Shown: positions 52,864-61,412, counted from the first letter of the stretch. The stretch: DNA of 64,000 bases from Streptoalloteichus hindustanus (GCF_900129375.1 NZ_FQVN01000007.1:124001-188000); one strand, 5' to 3'. Notes: generated from the sequence alone by a model not told the origin. Numbers and translations are program-made.

Positions 52864-52866
52864 CGT
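52834..52866 (+). promoter_or_regulatory. MerR-type promoter/operator
   Basis: TTGACC (52834-52839), then the imperfect palindrome CCTTGACACTAGCGTCAGGG (52838-52857), then TAGCGT (52861-52866): an over-long spacer filled by an operator, typical of MerR control. It lies within the last codons of ctaA and precedes the MerR gene. Confidence 0.7.
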
Positions 52867-52891
52867 CCCCCGCGTGTTGAAGGAGATCGAG

Positions 52892-53272
52892 ATGCGGATC
52901 GGAGAGCTGGCCGACCTCACGGGCGTCAGCACCCGATCCCTGCGCTACTACGAGCAACAGGGCCTGCTGGCCCCGCAGCGCGCCGACAACGGTTATCGCG
53001 CGTACGACCCGTTGGATGCCGTTCGGGTCACGAACATCAAGGAGCTCCTGGACGCGGGGCTCACCCTGGAGGACGTCCGCCCCGCCCTGGAGAAGGGCTG
53101 CCTGGACGCGCCGCTGCGCCAATCCCCGTTCTGCGCCGAGGAACTGGACCTCGCCACCAACCGGCTGGCCACGCTCGACGACCGGATCGCCGCGCTCCAG
53201 GAGCTTCGGGGGCGGCTGGCCAAGCACATCGACGAGACGGTGACCACGCGCCCGGTGGTGGGCGAGGACTGA
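52892..53272 (+). CDS. MerR-family transcriptional regulator
   Basis: A 126-residue MerR regulator. HTH MRIGELADLTGVSTRSLRYYEQQGLL, dimerisation helix after residue 75; a short C-terminus with two Cys (CLDAP, FCAEEL). The start ATG 52892 has AAGGAG six bases upstream; GTG 52874 precedes that site. It lies 100 bp upstream of a DHA2-type exporter on the same strand, so it probably activates both itself and that exporter from the promoter at 52834-52866. Confidence 0.92.
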   Translation: MRIGELADLTGVSTRSLRYYEQQGLLAPQRADNGYRAYDPLDAVRVTNIKELLDAGLTLEDVRPALEKGCLDAPLRQSPFCAEELDLATNRLATLDDRIAALQELRGRLAKHIDETVTTRPVVGED

Positions 53273-53372
53273 TGAGGAGCACCGCAGCGCGGTCCGGAGC
53301 CCCGGCGCCGCGCCGATCAGCCGTGCCCCGACGACACTCCACCAGTTCCCCGGGTAGCCATCGGAGCACGAA

Positions 53373-54848
53373 GTGACGCTTCAGGACGCAGAATCACAGA
53401 TCGCGGCGCCGGACACCGCCCCACCCGAAAGCCGACGCCGGTGGGCGCTCGTTCTCATCGCCGGCGCACTGGCGCTGGACACCAGTGGAGCTGCGGTCAT
53501 CAATGCCGCCTTGCCCTCCATCGGTGACGAGTACGGCATTGACAGCTCCACGCTGCAGTGGACGATGACCGCCTATTCCATCGCCTTCGCCGGGTTCCTC
53601 ATGTTCGGCGGCAGGATCGCGGACGTCCTGGGCCGCAGGAAGATCTTCGCGGTGGGCGTCGCGCTCTTCGCCGCGGCGTCGCTGGGTGCCGCGCTCGCTC
53701 CGACCGTGGGGGTGCTGATCGCGGCTCGTGCGCTGCAGGGGGTCGGTGCGGCGCTGTCCGGCCCCGCGTCGCTCGGCCTGCTCAGCCAGATCTTTCCCGA
53801 AGGACCGCAGCGGAACCGCGCGCTGGCCGTGTACGCGGCGACCGGCGCGTCCAGCTTCAGCGCCGGGCTGGTGGTCGGCGGGGCTCTCACCGACTTCCTC
53901 GGCTGGCGCTCGGTGTTCGCCGTCAGCGTCCTCGCGGGAGCCCTGATCCTGGCAGGGGTCCGGGCGCTGCTTCCCGCGGGCCGGCGCCAGCCGCGCCCCC
54001 TGGATGTCCCGGGCGCGATCCTGGTCACCCTGGGGATCGGCCTGGTCGTGTACGGCGTGAGCGAGGGCAGTGCGGTCGGCTGGGGGTCCGCACAGGTCGT
54101 GTGCTCGCTGGTGTTGGCCGTGATCGGGCTGGTGGCCTTCGTCGTGTGGGAGAAGGGGCGTGCGGAGCCGCTGCTTCCGATGAGCGTCTTCCGCAGCCGC
54201 CCGGTGCGGGCCGCCTCGCTCACCGGTGCTGTCTTCTACACCGGTGCCGGTGGTCTGCTGTTCTTCTCGCCCCTGTACGCGCAAGGGATTCTCGGTTACT
54301 CACCGTTCGAGTCCGCGCTGGCCGTCCTGCCCGTGGGTGTGGTCGTGGTCATCAGCTCGCAGATCGCCGGACGTCTGATGTCGCCAGCGGCGTACAAACC
54401 CCTGATGGCGGCCAGCCTGCTTCTCATCGGAACCGGCGTCGCCCTGTGGGTGGGCACACCCGAGAACGGCTCGTACTGGGTGCACATGCTCCCCGGCATC
54501 GTGATCATGAGCACCGGCCAGGGTTTGGGTTTCGGCGCGATGACGGCCGCCACGCTGGAGGGCCTGCCGCTCCACCAGCACGGCGTCGCTGGTGCGGTCA
54601 ACGTGACCGCGCAGCAGATCGGCAACAGCGTCGGCTTGGCGATCCTGGTCGCTGTTTCGACCGGTGTCAGCGGCGGGGCCACAACTCCGGCCGACCAGCT
54701 GTCGGGTTTCCACGCGGCGTACTGGGTGGCGGGCGCCATCGGGCTCCTGGGTGGGCTGGCCGTGCTGCTCACCCGGTTTCCCAAGGTGGACGCCGCGCCG
54801 TCGACTTCCGAGGAGGAGACCGTGACAGCGCGGGCCGGACGTACCTGA
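53373..54848 (+). CDS. DHA2-family multidrug MFS exporter (EmrB/QacA-like)
   Basis: A 491-residue membrane protein with 14 predicted helices. Motif A is GGRIADVLGRRKIF; motif D1 is near LDTSGAAVINAALPSIG, both DHA2 hallmarks. The closing half (GLGFGAMTAATLEG, GVAGAVNVTAQQIGNSVGLA) is typical. It would export drugs in exchange for protons. GTG 53373 has GGAG nine bases upstream. Context: downstream of a MerR regulator, which probably controls it. Confidence 0.93.
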   Translation: MTLQDAESQIAAPDTAPPESRRRWALVLIAGALALDTSGAAVINAALPSIGDEYGIDSSTLQWTMTAYSIAFAGFLMFGGRIADVLGRRKIFAVGVALFAAASLGAALAPTVGVLIAARALQGVGAALSGPASLGLLSQIFPEGPQRNRALAVYAATGASSFSAGLVVGGALTDFLGWRSVFAVSVLAGALILAGVRALLPAGRRQPRPLDVPGAILVTLGIGLVVYGVSEGSAVGWGSAQVVCSLVLAVIGLVAFVVWEKGRAEPLLPMSVFRSRPVRAASLTGAVFYTGAGGLLFFSPLYAQGILGYSPFESALAVLPVGVVVVISSQIAGRLMSPAAYKPLMAASLLLIGTGVALWVGTPENGSYWVHMLPGIVIMSTGQGLGFGAMTAATLEGLPLHQHGVAGAVNVTAQQIGNSVGLAILVAVSTGVSGGATTPADQLSGFHAAYWVAGAIGLLGGLAVLLTRFPKVDAAPSTSEEETVTARAGRT

Positions 54849-55052
54849 CCACGCCCGGTGGCCGTGTGGGCGTCACCAGAGCCCGGCGGGAGGCCCTGGC
54901 GTTCGGCGTCCTGCTACAGTGCGGTCACTTCGAGAGGTGTTCCCCAGGAAAGTGAGCCGCAGAGCGGGAACCCACACCGTGCCGGGCGACGGCCGGTGGT
55001 TGGAGAGGCGGCATGTGCAGTCCCTGTCGTCCCTTCTCTCGGAAGAACCTCC

Positions 55053-55898
55053 ATGAACATCGGTCTTGGCCTTCCCATCTCCGACCCCGCCGTGCTGCTC
55101 GACTGGGCCAGGCGCGCCGAGGCGGGCCCGTTCAGCACCCTCGGGCTGCTCGACCGGCTCGTCTACGACAACCCGGAGCCGCTGGTCACCCTCGCCGTCA
55201 TCGCCGGCGCGACCAGCCGCGTCCGCGTCCAGACCGAGGTGCTGCTGGCGCCGCTGCGGGAACCCGCCCTGCTGGCCAAGCAGGCCGCGACGCTGGACCG
55301 CCTGTCCGGCGGCCGCCTGGTCCTCGGGATCGGCATCGGCGGCCGGATGGACGACCACCTGGCCGCCAACACCGACATCCGCACCCGTGGTCGCCGTCTG
55401 GACGAGCAGATGGCGGTTCTGCGTCGCGTGTGGGCCGGCCACCCCTACGGGGACGAGGTCGGTCCGATCGGTCCCGCGCCGGCCCGGCCCGGCGGGCCCG
55501 AGGTGCTGTTCGGCGGGTTCCAGCCCGCCGCGCTCGAACGAGTGGCGCGGTGGGGCGACGGTTTCCTCGCCGCCGCCCCGCTCGCCCTGGTCGGTGGCCT
55601 GATCGACACCGTGCGCGCGGCGTGGACCGCGCACGGCCGGTCCGGCTCGCCCCGCATCGTCGCCCAGGTCAACGTGGCTCTGGGGCCGGAGGACGTGGTC
55701 GACGACGCTCGGCGGGCCATGAGCGCCTACTACGCGTTCACCGGCCGACCCGAGTACATGGTCTCCGGAATGCTCACGACGGCTGACGGGATTCGGTCGG
55801 CGATCGGCCAGTTCGCCGATCTCGGCGCCGACGAGGTCATGCTGTACTGCCACGGCCGCGACCCCGACCAGGTCGACCGGATCGCGGAGATCCTCTGA
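55053..55898 (+). CDS. LLM-class flavin-dependent oxidoreductase
   Basis: A 281-residue luciferase-like monooxygenase/reductase (TIM barrel). Landmarks: the opening MNIGLGLPISDPAVLLDWAR, RVRVQTEVLLAPLREPALLAKQ, LGIGIGG and VLFGGFQPAALERVARWGDG. The flavin is F420 or FMN; the short form suggests an F420-dependent or FMN-reduced enzyme. Substrate unknown. The start ATG 55053 has GGAAG eight bases upstream. It follows the exporter by 204 bp, perhaps independently transcribed, and ends before a terminator. Confidence 0.9.
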   Translation: MNIGLGLPISDPAVLLDWARRAEAGPFSTLGLLDRLVYDNPEPLVTLAVIAGATSRVRVQTEVLLAPLREPALLAKQAATLDRLSGGRLVLGIGIGGRMDDHLAANTDIRTRGRRLDEQMAVLRRVWAGHPYGDEVGPIGPAPARPGGPEVLFGGFQPAALERVARWGDGFLAAAPLALVGGLIDTVRAAWTAHGRSGSPRIVAQVNVALGPEDVVDDARRAMSAYYAFTGRPEYMVSGMLTTADGIRSAIGQFADLGADEVMLYCHGRDPDQVDRIAEIL

Positions 55899-55992
55899 CC
55901 GGGATGGCCGGTGGTGCGGCGAGCCCGCCGATGTCCGGCGCGGTCACTGCGGACCTCGGGCTCGGTCCACAGTGACCGTCCTCTGTGGATTC

Positions 55993-56028
55993 TTCCGCTC
56001 CGGTGAGGTTTTCCTCACCGGAGCGGAA
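55993..56028. terminator. Bidirectional hairpin terminator
   Basis: Perfect 16-bp arms (TTCCGCTCCGGTGAGG) with a TTTT loop between the convergent LLM oxidoreductase and dehydrogenase genes. Confidence 0.9.
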
Positions 56029-56040
56029 GGCCCGTCGGCG

Positions 56041-56931
56041 TTACGCCGTCTCGTGCGGCTTGCGGAGCACCTCGATCAGGGCCGCGATGCTGTGGTCGCG
56101 GTGCCCCGCCTCCACCGCCCTGCGCAGCAGGTCGTGCATGGGCAGGTGCCAGGCGATGTCGACGTCGCCCTCGACGCCGATCTCGTGGTCGTAGGCGATT
56201 CCCTCGTGGAAGAGGCCGACCGAGGAGGGCAGTCGGGTGTAGTCGCCGGTGTCGATCTCCTCGGCGATGACCGGCAGGACGGAGATGATCATCTCCAGCC
56301 ACTTCGCGGTGTAGCGCACCAGCGAGGTCGCCGGCAGGCCGCGCCGCGTGACCAGGGCGGCGCCCTGGAAGAAGCCGAGCAGCGCCGGCAGCAGTGTGCC
56401 GCCCACCGCCATCTCGTACAGGGCCGCGAGGTCCGCGTCGGCGCCGAGGTAGCTGGTGTCGCCGCCCATCACCCGCAGCGTCGTCTCGTGCTCGTCGAAG
56501 ACCGACCGGTCACCGCTGTAGTACAGGACGGTGTCGGGGAGGCCGACGGCGGTAGGCACGTTCTTGATCGCCCCGTCGAGGAAGCGGGCGCCGTGGCCGG
56601 TGGCCCAGGCCGCCATCTCCCGGGCGCCGCTGGGCGTGCCGCTGTTCAGGGTGACCAGGGCGCGCCCGGACACCGCGCCGGCGGCCGGGCCCAGCGCCGC
56701 CAACGTGGTCTCGTAGCTCAACAGGCAGGCGATGACCAGCGGGCTGGCCGCCACCGCGTCCTCGACGTTCTCCGCGTGGTGGGCTCCCGCGGCCACCAGC
56801 GGCGCGGCCTTGGCCGCGGTGCGGTTCCACACGGTCGTGGGGTGCCCGGCGTCGAGGTACGCCTGGGCCAGTGCCGTCCCCATCGCGCCGAGACCGAGGA
56901 TGGTCACCGGGGTACGGGTGTCGCCAGTCAT
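56041..56931 (-). CDS. Imine reductase-like NAD(P)-binding dehydrogenase
   Basis: A 296-residue protein of the beta-hydroxyacid dehydrogenase/imine reductase family. Rossmann motif LGLGAMGTALAQAYL; VWNRT (NADP-specific Arg); the C-terminal domain is all-helical (LYEMAVGGTLLPALLGFFQG AAL). In this subgroup, the catalytic residue usually an Asp or Tyr cannot be assigned by eye. Relatives reduce cyclic imines. The start is ATG 56931, where family similarity begins; the frame is open 23 codons upstream. Divergent from an HxlR regulator, with an operator at 57047-57071. Confidence 0.88.
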   Translation of the reverse strand: MTGDTRTPVTILGLGAMGTALAQAYLDAGHPTTVWNRTAAKAAPLVAAGAHHAENVEDAVAASPLVIACLLSYETTLAALGPAAGAVSGRALVTLNSGTPSGAREMAAWATGHGARFLDGAIKNVPTAVGLPDTVLYYSGDRSVFDEHETTLRVMGGDTSYLGADADLAALYEMAVGGTLLPALLGFFQGAALVTRRGLPATSLVRYTAKWLEMIISVLPVIAEEIDTGDYTRLPSSVGLFHEGIAYDHEIGVEGDVDIAWHLPMHDLLRRAVEAGHRDHSIAALIEVLRKPHETA

Positions 56932-57046
56932 GGGGTGAACGCTCCAGTCCACAGTAGACAGTGATGAACGAGCGGTTCCGGCCCGGCGCAAGGTGATCAC
57001 GACCGGAACGCGACATCATCGTGAACGCCACACCCGCATTTCCTCA

Positions 57047-57071
57047 AGTACCTACTATTTTGTCGGGTACT
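57047..57071. promoter_or_regulatory. HxlR-type operator
   Basis: Perfect inverted repeat AGTACC - 13 bp - GGTACT between the divergent dehydrogenase and HxlR genes; GTAC half-sites in this arrangement are typical of HxlR regulators in actinomycetes. Confidence 0.65.
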
Positions 57072-57080
57072 GAGCTTTTC

Positions 57081-57148
57081 GTCAGTGCCTGCCGGTAGTC
57101 GCCGGTGCTTGTCAGTGCCTGCCGGTGCTTGCCGGTGTTCGTCAGCGA
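57081..57148 (+). repeat. 30-bp tandem repeat, about 2.3 copies
   Basis: Units begin GTCAGTGCCTGCCGGT at 57081 and 57111, with a partial third (GTCAG) at 57141. Within each unit GCCGGT recurs. It lies in the 5' leader of the HxlR gene. Confidence 0.75.
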
Positions 57149-57159
57149 GAGGGGCCGTG

Positions 57160-57543
57160 GTGAAACGACGCACCTACACGTGCGGGGTCGACGCCGCCAT
57201 CGACGTCATGGGCGGCAAGTGGAAGGCGCTGATCCTGTGGGAGCTCAGCGAGGGGCCGCTGCGCTTCGGGGAGCTGAGGCGGAGGATGCACGGCATCAGC
57301 GAGCGGGTGCTGATCGTGCAGGTGCGGGAGATGGAGACCGCCGGGCTCCTGCACCGCGAGCAGTTCAACCAGGTCCCGCCCCGGGTGGAGTACTCCCTGA
57401 CCGAGTTCGGGCGCTCCCTGCTGGAGGCGATGATGCCCTTGGCCGAGTGGGGCGAGCGGAACATGCGGATCATCGAGGCCATCCCCCGGGACGGGGACGC
57501 TCCCGCCGACCCCCAGCCGGCGGCCACGACCGCGACCGGCTGA
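57160..57543 (+). CDS. HxlR-family transcriptional regulator
   Basis: A 127-residue winged-helix regulator. YTCGVDAAIDVMGGKWKALI contains the signature Cys and the GGKWK motif; FGELRRRMHGISERVLIVQVRE is the HTH, then PPRVEYSLTEFG. The single Cys near the N-terminus suggests redox or aldehyde sensing. The start is GTG 57160 (GTG 57157 immediately before), behind GAGAGGGG. Likely controls the divergent imine reductase-like gene through the GTACC operator. Convergent with the MFS gene over a terminator. Confidence 0.92.
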   Translation: MKRRTYTCGVDAAIDVMGGKWKALILWELSEGPLRFGELRRRMHGISERVLIVQVREMETAGLLHREQFNQVPPRVEYSLTEFGRSLLEAMMPLAEWGERNMRIIEAIPRDGDAPADPQPAATTATG

Positions 57544-57554
57544 TCCGGACGACG

Positions 57555-57597
57555 TCGGGGTGGGGCCGGGACATGTCGCGTTCCCGCCCCACCCCGA
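57555..57597. terminator. Bidirectional hairpin terminator
   Basis: About 16 paired positions with one bulge (TCGGGGTGGGGC arm), 10-nt loop, between the convergent HxlR and MFS genes. Confidence 0.78.
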
Positions 57598-57632
57598 GGA
57601 AGTGGTGCCGGGCCGGAAGGGGAACCCGTGCG

Positions 57633-58835
57633 TCAGCGCGCCTTCCGGAGGAGCAGCGCCCCGGTGACCGTGGAGATCGCGCCGGCCAGGGCGGCCACCG
57701 CGGCGACGAGGGCCGCACCCGGAAACCCCAGGGCGCTGGAGAGGGCGCCGAAGGCGAACGGGGCCACGGTGGCGCCGGTGTAGATCCCGACCTGGACGGT
57801 GTGCCCCGCGCTGGCGGCCCGGCCCGGGAGCAACCGCAACGTGGTGGCCAGCAGCAGACCCGTCCAGCCCCAGCCCGCGGCGAAGGCCAGCACCGCGCCG
57901 AGGACGAACGTCCCGGGGGTCCCGACCGCGACCAGCCCGAGCCCGACGGCCCCCAGGAGCATCATCGCGGTGATCACGACCGGGTTGTGGCGGGGCGCGC
58001 GGTCGGTGAGCGCGCCGGCGACCAGCCGCACGGCGATGGCGAGCAGGGCGCTGAGCGACAGCAGGTTCCCGGTGACGGCGGTGGACAGCCCGGAGTGGTC
58101 GCCCAGCTGGACGAAGTAGGAGGCCACCGCGTTGTTGCCGGTGGCCGACAGCGCCGCCGCCACCGCCCAGAGCACCAGCACCCGCCGGATCGCCGGTGGC
58201 GTCGTGCCCTCCTCCCGCCGGGCCGCGGTCGAAACCTCCGTCCGGTGCTCTCCCCTGCTCAGCGGGGCGAGCACGACCGGAGCCAGGGCGAGCAGACCGG
58301 CGACCAGCATGGCCGTGCGCCAGCCGTGGGCGGGCAGGACGAAGGCGACGAGCAGGCCGGGGACGAGGGTGGCCGCGCCGAGCGCCGCCCCCACCACGCC
58401 GGCGGCCAGCGAGCGCCGGTGCGTTGGGACGCGGGCGGCGATCAGCCGACCGGCCGCCGGTTGCACCAGGGCGTTGCCCAACCCGCCGACGACCAGCGCC
58501 GCCGTCAGCATTGCGGCCCCGGTGGCCTGGGAGATCACCAGCATCGTCGCCGACGCGACGAGCGCGGCGAGCCTGAGCACCGCGGGTACCGGCAGCCGGG
58601 CGGCCAGCCGCGTGGCCAGGGGTGAGCCCAGCGCGGTGGCGGCGTAGAAGGCGCTCATCGCCAACCCGAGCGCGCCGCGGGAGACGGCGAGGTCGGCGCT
58701 GATCGCGGTCGCGAGTGCCCCGACGGTGAAGCCGGGCACCACGGTCGCGGTCGCGGTGAGCGCGACGGCGACGACTCCCGGCCAGTGCCGGCTTCGTGTC
58801 GTCAGGGGGAGTTCGTGGGCGAGTGCGGTGGTCAT
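57633..58835 (-). CDS. MFS transporter (CynX/NimT-like)
   Basis: A 400-residue membrane protein with about 12 helices; ATRLAARLPVPAVLRLAALV is the loop 2-3 motif region. It belongs to the short cyanate/nitroimidazole-type MFS group. The gene starts 11 bp after the MBL hydrolase gene ends on the same strand (GAGG upstream of ATG 58835), so the two form an operon with the divergent MarR as the likely regulator. The transported compound may be the hydrolase's substrate or product. Confidence 0.88.
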   Translation of the reverse strand: MTTALAHELPLTTRSRHWPGVVAVALTATATVVPGFTVGALATAISADLAVSRGALGLAMSAFYAATALGSPLATRLAARLPVPAVLRLAALVASATMLVISQATGAAMLTAALVVGGLGNALVQPAAGRLIAARVPTHRRSLAAGVVGAALGAATLVPGLLVAFVLPAHGWRTAMLVAGLLALAPVVLAPLSRGEHRTEVSTAARREEGTTPPAIRRVLVLWAVAAALSATGNNAVASYFVQLGDHSGLSTAVTGNLLSLSALLAIAVRLVAGALTDRAPRHNPVVITAMMLLGAVGLGLVAVGTPGTFVLGAVLAFAAGWGWTGLLLATTLRLLPGRAASAGHTVQVGIYTGATVAPFAFGALSSALGFPGAALVAAVAALAGAISTVTGALLLRKAR

Positions 58836-58846
58836 CGCGGCCGGCC

Positions 58847-59761
58847 TCACGCGTCGAGGGGCTGCCAGGACGGGCGGTCCCCGTCGTGGTGGACCCGACC
58901 GAACGGCACGTCGGCGAAGTGGATGCCGAAGCCGATCGTGTCCGGTTCGGCCAGCTCGGCGACCAGCCGGCGCCGGTGGTCGGCGGCCTGGGCGGGGTCG
59001 TGGTCGGAGGCGGCCGACCACTCGGGGTGGGCGACCTGGATCGGGGAGTGCAGGAGGTCGCCGAAGGCGATCAACCGCCGGTCGCCGGAGGTCAGGACGT
59101 AGGCGGCGTGGCCGGCGGTGTGACCGGGGGTGAGCAGCACACGCACGCCCGGGAAGATCTCCTCGCCGTCGGTGACGGTGCGCACGCGCGGCGCCAGGGC
59201 GGCGATCATCTCCGGGGTCGTGCCGTGCGCCTCGGCGAGGTGGCGGTCGCTCCACTCCGGCTCGGCCACCAGGTAGTCGGCGTGGCCGAGGACGGGCTGG
59301 CCGCCGCCGGGGGCCGGGTGCCAAGCCCAGCCGAGGTGGTCCAGGTGCAGGTGGGTGAAGGCCACTGCCTCGACGTCGCGCGGGGACCGGCCCAGCGCCG
59401 CCAGGTTGTCCAGCAGCGCGCCGCCGTGAATGGCACCGTGCGGGTTGCCGGGCTGCGCAGGCACCGCCTGGGGGCCGAAGCCAGCGTCGATCAACAGCGC
59501 GCGATCACCGTGCTCCACCAGGAGCCCGCCGAGGCTGGCGACCAGGTTGCCGGTCTCGTCGAGGTACTCGGGGTGGGCCGCCCACACCTCGTCGGTGGTG
59601 TCGGGGAGCCAGGCGCGCGGGACCAGTTGCACGGCGCCGTCGGGCACGTAGCTGACCCGCAGCTCGCCCAGCCGCAGGGTCCTGCGGCGCGCCGGCCGGC
59701 GCAGCCGCCCGTCGTCGCCAACCGTCGAGCTCATCACCGGGCTGGTCTGGGAGCTGGTCAT
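58847..59761 (-). CDS. MBL-fold metallo-hydrolase (lactonase-like)
   Basis: A 304-residue metallo-beta-lactamase-fold enzyme. The zinc motif THLHLDHLG, then His in TPGHTAGH, Asp in FGDLLHSPIQ and a C-terminal His (GIHFADVPFG) complete the dinuclear site. The architecture is that of the lactonase/phosphodiesterase-type subgroup, which includes N-acyl-homoserine lactone-degrading enzymes; the substrate is unproven. The start ATG 59761 has AAGGAAACG just upstream. Operon with the MFS gene; controlled by the divergent MarR. Confidence 0.9.
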   Translation of the reverse strand: MTSSQTSPVMSSTVGDDGRLRRPARRRTLRLGELRVSYVPDGAVQLVPRAWLPDTTDEVWAAHPEYLDETGNLVASLGGLLVEHGDRALLIDAGFGPQAVPAQPGNPHGAIHGGALLDNLAALGRSPRDVEAVAFTHLHLDHLGWAWHPAPGGGQPVLGHADYLVAEPEWSDRHLAEAHGTTPEMIAALAPRVRTVTDGEEIFPGVRVLLTPGHTAGHAAYVLTSGDRRLIAFGDLLHSPIQVAHPEWSAASDHDPAQAADHRRRLVAELAEPDTIGFGIHFADVPFGRVHHDGDRPSWQPLDA

Positions 59762-59819
59762 GGTCGTTTCCTTCCTCGCCGTGGCGGTGGTCGTCGCCTC
59801 GGGCGGCGACGAGGCGAAC

Positions 59820-59858
59820 CATATGCTTCTAACTTGAATGATGCAAGCTAGAAATATG
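59820..59858. promoter_or_regulatory. MarR operator between divergent MBL and MarR genes
   Basis: Arms TTCTAACTTG (59827-59836) and CAAGCTAGAA (59844-59853), 9 of 10 paired, around a 7-bp centre, with an outer CATAT/ATATG pair. Its position lets one regulator control both directions. Confidence 0.75.
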
Positions 59859-59876
59859 TCGACTTGATGCAGTCGC

Positions 59877-59882
59877 TAGGAT
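59877..59882 (+). promoter_or_regulatory. -10 box for leaderless MarR transcript
   Basis: TAGGAT fits TANNNT and lies 7 bp before ATG 59890. The ATG at 59881 overlaps the box, so translation from 59890 is favoured. Confidence 0.5.
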
Positions 59883-59889
59883 GGGCGAC

Positions 59890-60327
59890 ATGTCCACTCC
59901 CGAACCGCAGGTCGTCGCCGAGCGCGAGCTCTGCGGGCTCGTCAACGGACTGGCCCGCCTGATCGCCGACCACGTCCGCGAGCGCGCGTCGGCGCTGGGC
60001 CTCACCGCCGCCCAGGCCACCGCGCTGCGCGAGCTGACGGGGCCGATGACGATGCGGGAACTGGCCGACCGGATGAGCTGCGAGCCCTCCAACGCCACGT
60101 TCGTGATCGACAAGCTGGAGAAGCAGGGCCTGATCGAACGCCGTCCGCACCCCACCGACCGACGCGCCAAGCAACTGGTCCTGACCCCGGAGGGCACGGC
60201 GGCCCGCGAGCGACTGCTCGAACTCCTCACCCAGCGCTCACCGCTGGAGGGGCTCAACCCCCAGGAGCAGGGCGTGTTGAAGGAACTGCTCGAACGGGCC
60301 GTCGTCGGAGACAACCGCCACACCTGA
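59890..60327 (+). CDS. MarR-family transcriptional regulator
   Basis: A 145-residue MarR regulator. TMRELADRMSCEPSNATFVIDKLEKQGLIERR is the HTH, PHPTDRRAKQLVLT the wing. The start ATG 59890 is chosen because the earlier in-frame ATG 59881 lies in the -10 box. It is divergent from the MBL/MFS operon, with a shared operator. Confidence 0.9.
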   Translation: MSTPEPQVVAERELCGLVNGLARLIADHVRERASALGLTAAQATALRELTGPMTMRELADRMSCEPSNATFVIDKLEKQGLIERRPHPTDRRAKQLVLTPEGTAARERLLELLTQRSPLEGLNPQEQGVLKELLERAVVGDNRHT

Positions 60328-60439
60328 CCCCGCGGCCACCCCGCCCCGGGCGGCGAGACCGGCGCGAGCGCTCGCGCCTACCACGCCGAGGTGGCGCACC
60401 GGTGACACCCACCTTCACCCGGACGGACGAAAACATGGA

Positions 60440-60445
60440 TAGGGT
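60440..60445 (+). promoter_or_regulatory. -10 box for tdk
   Basis: TAGGGT, 9 bp before GTG 60455. No ribosome binding site is seen upstream of the start, suggesting a leaderless or very short leader transcript. Confidence 0.45.
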
Positions 60446-60454
60446 TGCGCACTC

Positions 60455-61231
60455 GTGAGCACCCTGCCCGATCCGACCGACGCGCTCTCGGCCGTGCCCG
60501 CGGCCAGCGCGCGACGCGCCGTCCCCGTCACCGGCCGGTTGCGGTTCTTCTACGGCCCGATGGACTGCGGCAAGTCCACGCTGGCGCTGCAGATCGACCA
60601 CAACCACGCCCGCCAGGGCCGGCGGGGCGTGCTGCTGGTCCGCCACGACCGGTCGGGCCTGCCGCAGATCTCCAGCCGGATCGGGATCACCCGGGGCGCG
60701 GTCGAGGTCGACGAGCGCGACGACCTGCGGGAGCTGGTGCGCGCCCGGTGGGCGCTCGGCCAGCACGTCGACTACCTCATCGTCGACGAGGCGCAGTTCC
60801 TGTCCGCCGAGCAGGTCGAGCAGCTCGCCGAGCTGGCCGACGACGTCCACCTGGACATCTACTGCTTCGGCATCGCCACCGACTTCCGCAGCGAGCTGTT
60901 CCCCGGGTCCCGGCGGCTGTTCGAACTGGCCGACGACCTCCAGGCGGTGCAGGTCGAGGTGCTGTGCTGGTGCGGGCTGCCCGGCCGGTTCAACGCCAGG
61001 GTCGTGGCCGGCCGGGTGGTGCGGGCCGGCGACACCGTGCTCGTCGCGGACACGAGCGCCGCGAGCACGGTCCGTGGTCAGTCCGACACCGGCGAGACGA
61101 TCACGGAGGGTGCCGAGGACGCCGAGACGGCACCTGCTACCGTCCGTTATCAAGTGCTGTGCCGTAAGCACTACCGGTTGGGTGATTTGGGGCCGGTAGT
61201 CGCTCGGGAGGGTCAGCTGAGCCTGACCTGA
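60455..61231 (+). CDS. tdk: Thymidine kinase (class II)
   Basis: A 258-residue salvage enzyme phosphorylating thymidine. Walker A FYGPMDCGKST, the catalytic Glu region VDEAQFL, and FGIATDF; four zinc Cys appear as LCWCG and LCRKH with further downstream residues. The N-terminal 25 residues extend beyond the usual start. GTG 60455 has only a -10 box immediately before it. A long insertion near the C-terminus (GETITEGAEDAETAP) is actinomycete-like. Confidence 0.92.
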   Translation: MSTLPDPTDALSAVPAASARRAVPVTGRLRFFYGPMDCGKSTLALQIDHNHARQGRRGVLLVRHDRSGLPQISSRIGITRGAVEVDERDDLRELVRARWALGQHVDYLIVDEAQFLSAEQVEQLAELADDVHLDIYCFGIATDFRSELFPGSRRLFELADDLQAVQVEVLCWCGLPGRFNARVVAGRVVRAGDTVLVADTSAASTVRGQSDTGETITEGAEDAETAPATVRYQVLCRKHYRLGDLGPVVAREGQLSLT

Positions 61232-61385
61232 CCGCACGCTCGGCCAGCCCTGCCACCCATTAGGGTGATGTTCTTCACCGCCAGTCGGATAACGCGTCAC
61301 GACGCGTCTCCGATTGCATCCCTATGGAGGGCGCCTTCGTTGACAGGTGAAACACGTCACCGTGGGCGACCGATTAGCCCGATCC

Positions 61386-61412
61386 GGGAACGACGGGGCA
61401 TGGCCCGTCGTT
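61386..61412 (+). promoter_or_regulatory. Sigma-R-type promoter of rbpA
   Basis: GGGAAC (61386-61391), 18 bp, GTT (61410-61412), the sigma-R/SigH consensus, 62 bp before the start codon. A perfect 8-bp-arm hairpin (ACGACGGG and complement) overlaps it. rbpA is a known sigma-R target in Streptomyces. Confidence 0.8.

Noticed and set aside
57081-57148. Possible CRISPR-like array
   Set aside because: The repeats are tandem without unique spacers, too few, and no cas gene is present.
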